A stretch of 8,822 nt of DNA from an uncultured Bacteroidota bacterium (lineage in GTDB: Bacteria > Bacteroidota > Bacteroidia > Bacteroidales > P3). Shown in pieces: positions 1 to 4,628 of the stretch (positions are counted from its first letter, which is position 1; each line of letters begins with the position of its first letter). Position numbers and translations under genes: made by a program. Below the pieces are notes generated by a model. The model saw only the letters and a program-made list of their open reading frames with translations. It ran no database searches and was not told the DNA's origin. Where the stretch lies: positions 1-8,822 of the forward strand of contig CACXCY010000108.1 of NCBI GenBank assembly GCA_902766265.1, given 5' to 3'.

Positions 1-1052
1 GGTTGGAGCGCAGCATGGTCTCGATAGCTGTGGCATCGGCGAAATAGTACATCACTTCGGCGAGTCCGTTCTGATAGAGGAGTGCCTGTACCTCCTCGTC
101 GAGCGCTGAGGTCAGAAGCATGAAATTGATATTGTTTTCCATGCAGAAATGATGCACCCGCTTGAGTGTCTTGATGCCTTTGTCGTTCAACTTGTCGATA
201 TGGTGTATAGTGGCTATGAGAACGTATTCGGCATTGCCGATAATATCCTTGGCGTTGTCTTCGCCGTCAGGGCCCAACATGGAGAACCCGTCGGCACTAA
301 TCTCGTAAGGATCCACCACACGGCTGTCCACAAACTCGTGGTTGGCCATCCAGACGCTGTCTTGGTAGGGCACCTGTGCGCTGACGTATTCTTTCACCTC
401 GCCGGTGCTTTTGTCTTTGTAGGTCAGGTAGCTTTCCATTTTGAGGTCTTCACCGAAAGGCATCATCTGGTTGCCCACTTTCCAGGCACGGAAGTCAATG
501 CAGGGCTCGTTGTTGATGTTGCGTATGCCGAAGATAACCATAGCGGCGATAGAGAGGATGGCTATGAGGGTCTCGCGTTCGAAATGGCGTTTATAGTTCC
601 AGCGCATACGGCGTTGGATGAATATGATAATTGTGGGCACCATGAGAACGATGTTCTTCCAGAATGTCTGCCAGTTGGTCAGTTTGATGGCGTCACCAAA
701 GCAACCGCAGTCGGTCACTTTGTTGGAGATGGCGTCAGCCAGCGTGGTGCAGGTGAAGAAGAGCATCATCAGTCCCAGCAGCCAGGCGGTAAGGCGGCGG
801 TAGCAGTTGGTGAGAAGCATGACGCCGATGGTGAATTCCAGCGTGCAGAGTGCTACGGACAACACGGTGGCGAAAGGCAGCGCCCATTCGAAAGTGATGC
901 TGCCCACGCTCCATGCGGTCATGTATTCTTGAATCTTGAACGACGTCCCCAGCGGGTCGACGCCTTTGACAAATCCCGAGAAAATAAATACGATGCCGAC
1001 AAACCAACGGCATACGATGTTCAGAATGTGGTTTCCTTTAGTTTCTTTCATT
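1..1052 (-). CDS. DoxX/MauE-like membrane protein, 3' truncated by window edge, apparent N-terminal frameshift
   Basis: Integral membrane protein of the DoxX/MauE type found in Bacteroidetes; its exact role is not established, and a redox or thiol-related function is only suggested by the family. Reading the minus strand gives about 350 residues: hydrophobic segments near 12-28, 58-83, 88-105, 132-147 and 161-175, the motif FIFSGFVKGVDPLG near 22-34, and a cysteine motif DCGCFGD at 114-120. After the last helix comes a soluble region ending in TMLRSN, which resembles a thioredoxin-like tail. The gene is open to the left edge, so the last residues are missing. ATG at 1052-1050 gives MKETKGNHIL, but the frame then leads into a stop-interrupted shadow frame. 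The conserved frame is open from 1021 to 2 and is preceded directly by TGA (1024-1022). Removing one base of the TTT at 1020-1022 joins the two. This is a real indel or a sequence error. The next in-frame ATG (922) would remove the first helix. The gene lies 40 bp downstream of the DUF1599 gene, so they are probably co-transcribed. Confidence 0.82.
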
Positions 1053-1092
1053 ATTCTGGCTGTTTATAGTTTCTGTTGTTATGTGGCTGTTG

Positions 1093-1728
1093 TCAGGCCT
1101 GTTGATTGGCATCCTCGGTCAATCTGATGAGGCAGAAGAGTGAGTAATTGATGATGTCCATGTAGCTGCCTTCCACCCCTTCGGAGATGAGTGTCTTTCC
1201 TTGGTTGTCTTCAATCTGCTTGATGCGGCGTAGTTTCATCAGTATCAGGTCGACCATTGAGCTAATGCGCATCTGGCGCCACGCCTCGCCGTAGTCGTGG
1301 TTCTTGTTGAACATCAGTTCGGTGGTGCGGTTGATGTGCTTGTCGTAGAGCTCCAGCGCCCGGGTGAGGGGCAGCTCCATCTCGCCGTTGCCGCCCAGCT
1401 CCTGCTGGATGAGGGCCATAACGCAGTAGTTGACCATTGCCACGAACTCGCCGGTGAAATCATCGCCCACCAAATTCACGCCGCTTTCCTGTATGCTGCG
1501 GATGCGGTTGGCTTTGATGAATATCTGGTCGGTGAGCGAAGGGAGACGCAGCACGCGCCACGAGGTCCCGTAGTCGCGGGTCTTCTTCTCGTAGATATCG
1601 CGGCAGCGTTTCACTTCGGCTGCAAATTCTTCTCGGGTGTTTTTAATCCTTGTTTCCAATTTTTTGTATCTTTGTAAAAAGAAAGGCCGTACCAAGCACA
1701 TCTTTGTCGGTTGAGAATCAGTCGACAT
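1093..1728 (-). CDS. DUF1599 family protein with two tandem repeats
   Basis: A 211-residue soluble protein with no signal peptide or membrane segment, assigned to the DUF1599 family, whose biochemical role I cannot state. Pfam has, as I recall, linked this domain to nucleotide-modification systems. The sequence is an internal duplication. Repeat 1 (about 42-108) has KTRDYGTSWRVLR at 49-61, then TDQ, KANRIRSI, and NY at 100-101. Repeat 2 (about 136-203) has KNHDYGEAWRQMR at 142-154, then VDL, KLRRIKQI, and NY at 194-195. The shared pattern is K-x-x-D-Y-G-x-x-W-R, a D, K-x-x-R-I, then G and N-Y. The ATG at 1728 was chosen because it lies about 25 bases after the start point predicted from a minus-strand -7 box at 1759-1766. 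An upstream in-frame ATG at 1851 would lie ahead of that promoter and inside folP. The gene is divergent from folP and is followed by the DoxX-like gene on the same strand. Confidence 0.88.
   Translation of the reverse strand: MSTDSQPTKMCLVRPFFLQRYKKLETRIKNTREEFAAEVKRCRDIYEKKTRDYGTSWRVLRLPSLTDQIFIKANRIRSIQESGVNLVGDDFTGEFVAMVNYCVMALIQQELGGNGEMELPLTRALELYDKHINRTTELMFNKNHDYGEAWRQMRISSMVDLILMKLRRIKQIEDNQGKTLISEGVEGSYMDIINYSLFCLIRLTEDANQQA
1667..1674 (+). promoter_or_regulatory. Predicted -7 box of the folP-cdaA promoter
   Basis: TATCTTTG matches the Bacteroidetes -7 consensus TAnnTTTG. Transcription would begin near 1680, giving a leader of about 75 bases before folP. No good -33 TTTG is present; a TTTT at 1641-1644 lies 22 bp upstream. 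The box is inside the 5' coding part of the divergent DUF1599 gene. Confidence 0.55.
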
Positions 1729-1753
1729 AATCTGTATTTGACGAATCCAAAAT

Positions 1754-2614
1754 ATGTACAAAGATACAACTTTTTTGTCATTCAGCATCACCTGCGGGGA
1801 AAAATTGCTCTCGTTCACTTCGCCCGTAGTGATGGGTATCCTCAACGCCACGCCGGATTCCTTCTACGATGGTGGGCGCTACACCGACGGGAGTTCTATA
1901 TTGCGTCGGGCGAAGCAGATTGTCGACGAGGGAGCCGACATTATCGACATTGGCGTGGTTTCGTCCCGTCCTGGGGCACAACTGCTCTCACCTGCCGACG
2001 AGGCGGAACGTCTGGAGCCAGTGGTGCGTCTGGTGCGTAGCCATTATCCCGATGCCCTTATCTCGGTGGATACATGCTTCTCGCTTCCCGCCCGTAGGGC
2101 GGTTGAGGCAGGGGCCGACATCGTCAATGATATTTCCGGCGGACAGTTCGACCCCGATATGTTTGCCACCGTCGCTGACCTTCGTGTTCCCTATATCCTG
2201 ATGCACACTCAAGGGCGTCCCGACCACATGCAGGACAACCCGCATTATGACAATGTTCTGCAGGAGGTATGCTACTATCTCTCGGAACGTCTGGAGACGC
2301 TCTACCGATTGGGAGTGAAAGATGTGATGATTGACCCAGGGTTCGGTTTCGGCAAGAGCATGGACGACAACTACCGGATCTTCAGTCAGCTACCCGAGAT
2401 GCATCGCCTCTTTCCCCACAATCCCTTACTGGTAGGGGTGTCGCGCAAATCGATGATATACAAACTTCTGAATGCTAAGCCCGATGAGGTGCTGGCAGGC
2501 ACAGTGGCGTTGCAGATGCAGGCATTGGCTTTCGGTGCACAGATATTGCGTGTGCACGATGTCAAAGAAACTGTTCAAACAATTCAAATATACAATAAGT
2601 TATGGCACTCTTGA
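1754..2614 (+). CDS. folP: Dihydropteroate synthase
   Basis: Cytoplasmic TIM-barrel enzyme that joins 6-hydroxymethyl-7,8-dihydropterin diphosphate to p-aminobenzoate to make dihydropteroate in folate synthesis; it is the target of sulfonamides. The 286 residues are the usual length. Visible family motifs in order are VMGILNATPDSFYDGG (26-41, with N31 the expected diphosphate/metal ligand), DIIDIGVVSSRPGA (62-75), ISVDT (103-107), AGADIVNDISGG (119-130), MHTQGRP (150-156), DPGFGFGKS (194-202), VGVSRKS (227-233) and RVHDV (266-270). Thus the pterin-site aspartates, the lysine and serine of SRKS, and the late R-x-H motif are all present. The ATG at 1754 gives a normal N-terminus. The 3' end overlaps the cdaA start by 13 bp, which points to one transcript and coupled translation. 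The gene is divergent from the DUF1599 gene. Confidence 0.97.
   Translation: MYKDTTFLSFSITCGEKLLSFTSPVVMGILNATPDSFYDGGRYTDGSSILRRAKQIVDEGADIIDIGVVSSRPGAQLLSPADEAERLEPVVRLVRSHYPDALISVDTCFSLPARRAVEAGADIVNDISGGQFDPDMFATVADLRVPYILMHTQGRPDHMQDNPHYDNVLQEVCYYLSERLETLYRLGVKDVMIDPGFGFGKSMDDNYRIFSQLPEMHRLFPHNPLLVGVSRKSMIYKLLNAKPDEVLAGTVALQMQALAFGAQILRVHDVKETVQTIQIYNKLWHS
1759..1766 (-). promoter_or_regulatory. Predicted -7 box of the DUF1599-DoxX promoter
   Basis: Read on the minus strand this is TATCTTTG, matching TAnnTTTG. Transcription would start near 1752, about 24 bases before the ATG at 1728, which supports that start. No clear -33 TTTG is seen at the expected distance. The box overlaps codons 2-5 of folP on the other strand. 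Confidence 0.55.
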
Positions 2615-3438
2615 ATGTACTATCAGTTATCCTACTCAGCACAGGGCTTCCGCATATCGAAGGGTTGCCCACCATCCGCATTGCCGACATTATCGATGTC
2701 GTGCTGGTGGCTTTACTAATATATGAGATATACAAGTTGGTGAAAGGAACCAACGTGATGCGCATTTTCTGGGCTATCGTCATTATCTATATCACGTGGT
2801 TGGTGGTATCGTTTTTCCACATGCGTCTCTCCACGGAGATTCTGGGGCAGTTCATCTCTATTGGCATCATCGCCATTATCATTGTGTTCCAGCCAGAGAT
2901 ACGCCGCTTTTTGTTGCTTATCGGCACCAAGACGTCCATGGCAGGCGACACTACGCGGCGCCGTTTGCTCTTCTGGCGCCGACGGGTGAACGACAAGAAG
3001 GAACTCAATTTCGATGCATACGTGCAGGCCTGCATGCACATGTCGCAGAGTCGCACAGGTGCCCTCATTGTCTTTGCCAGACAGAATGACGTCAGCGACC
3101 TCCTGTCCACAGGGCAGAGTATCGATGCCCCTGTGTCGTCGCCTTTGATAGAAGCACTCTTTTTCAAGAACTCACCTCTTCACGATGGCGCAGTCATCGT
3201 GCGTGGCGAGACCATCTTGGCGGCACGCTGCATCCTGCCAGTTTCCTCCAACCGTGAGATAGACCCGGGACTCGGGTTGCGTCACCGTTCCGGTATCGGT
3301 GTCACCGAGCAGACCGATGTCATTGCCGTTATCGTCAGCGAGGAGACAGGCGCCATATCCTATGCCGAAGCGGGCGTGCTCCATCACGATGTTACCCCGG
3401 TGGAACTGCGGCAGTTTCTGGAGCAGCATATCGCATAA
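2602..3438 (+). CDS. cdaA: Membrane-bound diadenylate cyclase (CdaA/DacA type)
   Basis: Makes the second messenger cyclic di-AMP from two ATP molecules at the inner membrane. The 278 residues show the usual CdaA layout: three hydrophobic helices at about 28-47, 54-72 and 82-98, a basic linker (RRR near 119-128), then the DAC catalytic domain from about 135. The two signature motifs are intact: SPLHDGAVIV (191-200, DGA at 195-197) and GLRHRSG (225-231, RHR at 227-229). They are followed by VIVSEETGAIS, typical of the family. The ATG at 2602 lies within the last codons of folP (13-bp overlap), so the gene probably depends on folP transcription and translation. No separate promoter was seen. In Firmicutes the neighbours are cdaR and glmM; here no regulator gene of the CdaR type is adjacent, and pairing with folP appears to be the Bacteroidetes arrangement. 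Confidence 0.96.
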   Translation: MALLNVLSVILLSTGLPHIEGLPTIRIADIIDVVLVALLIYEIYKLVKGTNVMRIFWAIVIIYITWLVVSFFHMRLSTEILGQFISIGIIAIIIVFQPEIRRFLLLIGTKTSMAGDTTRRRLLFWRRRVNDKKELNFDAYVQACMHMSQSRTGALIVFARQNDVSDLLSTGQSIDAPVSSPLIEALFFKNSPLHDGAVIVRGETILAARCILPVSSNREIDPGLGLRHRSGIGVTEQTDVIAVIVSEETGAISYAEAGVLHHDVTPVELRQFLEQHIA

Positions 3439-3545
3439 GAATCTTTTTTCTTGATGGTTGTTTACGGACGTTGTCATCCTGGCATGAGATGGTGGCAACG
3501 GAGAGGGAATATTTTGCAAAAGGCAAAACTTGTTATTAGTGCGTG
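3439..3545. other. Non-coding part of the cdaA-DUF2975 gap with weak stem-loops
   Basis: No credible gene was seen. Two weak hairpins occur: CGTTG (3469-3473) with CATC against GATG and CAACG (3496-3500), and TTTTGC (3512-3517) against GCAAAA (3523-3528). Either might help end the folP-cdaA transcript, but neither is followed by a clear T-run, so no terminator is claimed. Confidence 0.3.
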
Positions 3546-3585
3546 TTTTATTGATAAACGATATAAATTTTATTGATAAACGATA
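3546..3585 (+). repeat. Two 18-bp direct repeats, probable operator
   Basis: TTTTATTGATAAACGATA occurs exactly twice, at 3546-3563 and 3568-3585, with a 22-bp period (about two helical turns). Each copy holds GATAAACGATA, so GATA recurs at 3553, 3560, 3575 and 3582. The second copy ends 7 bp before the -33 box of the DUF2975 promoter. This placement suits a binding site for a regulator acting on that promoter. The Xre protein encoded in the same operon is the obvious candidate, which is inference. Confidence 0.7.
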
Positions 3586-3592
3586 AAAATAA

Positions 3593-3623
3593 TTTGTCAG
3601 TTTCAAAAAACGTTGTATCTTTG
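3593..3623 (+). promoter_or_regulatory. Consensus Bacteroidetes promoter for the DUF2975-Xre operon
   Basis: The -33 box TTTG (3593-3596) and -7 box TATCTTTG (3616-3623) are separated by exactly 19 bp, a full match to the TTTG-N19-TAnnTTTG pattern of the primary sigma factor of this phylum. Transcription should start near 3629-3631, leaving a leader of roughly 18 bases before the ATG at 3648. Confidence 0.85.
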
Positions 3624-3647
3624 CATTTGTAACCAAACAGCTTGAGA

Positions 3648-4334
3648 ATGGCGAAAAAATCAAATAAAATAAAGAGAATGTGGCTCTTGTATGGGTTCTT
3701 CTTTTTTATCATGCTTCTCTGTGTGGCATTGTTCATGGGCAATGTGGTGACAGCAGCGGATTCCTACCATTTCGACAACCTGCGTAGCCAGTTGCATGGT
3801 GAGGATCGCTACGGTCTGATGATTACCGACTTGCACATGAAGGACAAGGTCAAGCAGGATGTACTCGTTGACGGAGCCACGAAGGACAGCACGGATGTCT
3901 ATGCGCGCGTTAATACTTTTGATATTACGCTGGTGTCGCCCGACGAGGCGTCTGTCTACCCGTCGCAGATACGTTGGACGCTGGCCTTGCAAGTTTTTGC
4001 CGTTGTGGCGTTCCTGGCCATCTTTGTGTGTGTTGTGGTGTTGCTGTTCTCCTTTTACAAGGCCATACGTCAGTGGCGCATCTTCCAGAAAAGCAGTGTG
4101 CTGTGGATACGTCTCATTGGTGTGCTGATGATGCTGATGTCGCTGGCATTGGACTTGAGCACCTATATGGAGCGGCAGTACGCGAGCCAGTGGTTGCAGG
4201 ACACGGCCTGGACCATCGATAGCGGTTTCACGCTTCATTTCACACGCCTGTTCTTTGGCATCATCATCCTTTTTGTGGGTGAGTTGCTGAAGCTGGGGTA
4301 CGCTATGCAAGAAGAACAGGATTTGACAATATAA
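3648..4334 (+). CDS. DUF2975 family four-helix membrane protein
   Basis: A 228-residue inner-membrane protein of the DUF2975 type (compare Bacillus YoaS); the molecular function is unknown. Hydrophobic helices lie at about 11-34, 111-137, 152-170 and 199-217. A long extra-membrane loop of about 75 residues separates helices 1 and 2, and the C-terminal tail is short and acidic (QEEQDL). The N-terminus is strongly basic (AKKSNKIKR), which suggests it stays in the cytoplasm. The ATG at 3648 was preferred over a TTG two codons upstream because it starts the usual basic N-terminus. The strong promoter and direct repeats immediately upstream suggest controlled expression. The gene is followed after 49 bp by a small Xre-type regulator, a recurring partnership for this family. 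The assignment rests on topology and this partner, because no catalytic motif is visible. Confidence 0.85.
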   Translation: MAKKSNKIKRMWLLYGFFFFIMLLCVALFMGNVVTAADSYHFDNLRSQLHGEDRYGLMITDLHMKDKVKQDVLVDGATKDSTDVYARVNTFDITLVSPDEASVYPSQIRWTLALQVFAVVAFLAIFVCVVVLLFSFYKAIRQWRIFQKSSVLWIRLIGVLMMLMSLALDLSTYMERQYASQWLQDTAWTIDSGFTLHFTRLFFGIIILFVGELLKLGYAMQEEQDLTI

Positions 4335-4346
4335 CTAGACGAATAT

Positions 4347-4361
4347 GCGAGGGACTCTCGC
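4347..4361 (+). other. Small hairpin between the DUF2975 and Xre genes
   Basis: GCGAG (4347-4351) can pair with CTCGC (4357-4361) around a five-base loop. No T-run follows, so it is not an obvious terminator. It lies 22 bases before the TTG start of the regulator and could stabilise the message or tune translation. The effect is unproven. Confidence 0.3.
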
Positions 4362-4383
4362 GAAAATGATAGGGGAATAAGAA

Positions 4384-4602
4384 TTGATAGTAGTAAACCT
4401 TGATGTGATGATGGCTCGGCGCAAGATGACGCTGACGGAGCTGGCGGATAGGGTGGAAATAACGCCTGCCAACTTGTCTATCCTTAAAACGGGTAAGGCC
4501 AAAGCGGTACGCTTCAGTACCCTGGAACAGATTTGCTCTGTGCTCGACTGTCAGCCAGGCGACATCTTGGAATACCGTTCCGACAATACTGACGAAAAAT
4601 GA
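4384..4602 (+). CDS. Small Xre-family transcriptional regulator (YozG-like), TTG start
   Basis: A 72-residue DNA-binding protein made almost wholly of one Cro/C1-type helix-turn-helix domain. It starts IVVNLDVMMARRKM, then LTELADRVE (helix 2, 17-25) and TPANLSILKTGKAK (recognition helix region, 27-40). RFSTLEQICSVLDCQPGDILEY (43-64) follows, the usual ending of YozG-like regulators. The start must be the TTG at 4384, because an in-frame TAA (4378-4380) lies two codons upstream. The next start codons (GTG 4405, ATG 4408) would remove the conserved NLDVM segment. A purine-rich AGGGG at 4371-4375 could help initiation. It probably controls its own operon through the direct repeats at 3546-3585; that is inference from position. 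Its stop overlaps a possible start of the next gene as ATGA. Confidence 0.92.
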   Translation: MIVVNLDVMMARRKMTLTELADRVEITPANLSILKTGKAKAVRFSTLEQICSVLDCQPGDILEYRSDNTDEK

Positions 4603-4628
4603 AAACAAATAACTTAAAACTTATTACA

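Larger units (their letters stand above)
1664..1769. repeat. 13-bp perfect inverted repeat containing two divergent promoters
   Basis: The arm TTGTATCTTTGTA at 1664-1676 is the exact reverse complement of TACAAAGATACAA at 1757-1769, with 80 bp between the arms. Each arm holds a -7 box TATCTTTG pointing toward the other gene. The repeat is therefore most simply explained by two divergent promoters of similar sequence, although a shared regulator binding both arms is also possible. Confidence 0.75.

Noticed and set aside
735..1013. 92-codon minus-strand open frame
   Set aside because: It is the shifted frame reached when the frameshifted DoxX start is read straight on; its arginine/histidine-rich translation is not a protein of its own.
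149..1069. 306-codon plus-strand open frame
   Set aside because: It is antisense to the DoxX-like gene, has a histidine/valine-rich low-quality translation, and shows no family motif.
1729..1851. 41-residue N-terminal extension of the DUF1599 protein from an ATG at 1851
   Set aside because: It would lie upstream of the predicted promoter and within folP, and it has no similarity to the DUF1599 pattern.
3546..3585. Possible start of a CRISPR array
   Set aside because: There are only two copies with a 4-bp gap and no spacer-length intervals; the position fits an operator.
3172..3663. 163-codon minus-strand open frame over the cdaA end and the gap
   Set aside because: It overlaps the DAC domain antisense and crosses the direct repeats and promoter; no motif or start signal supports it.
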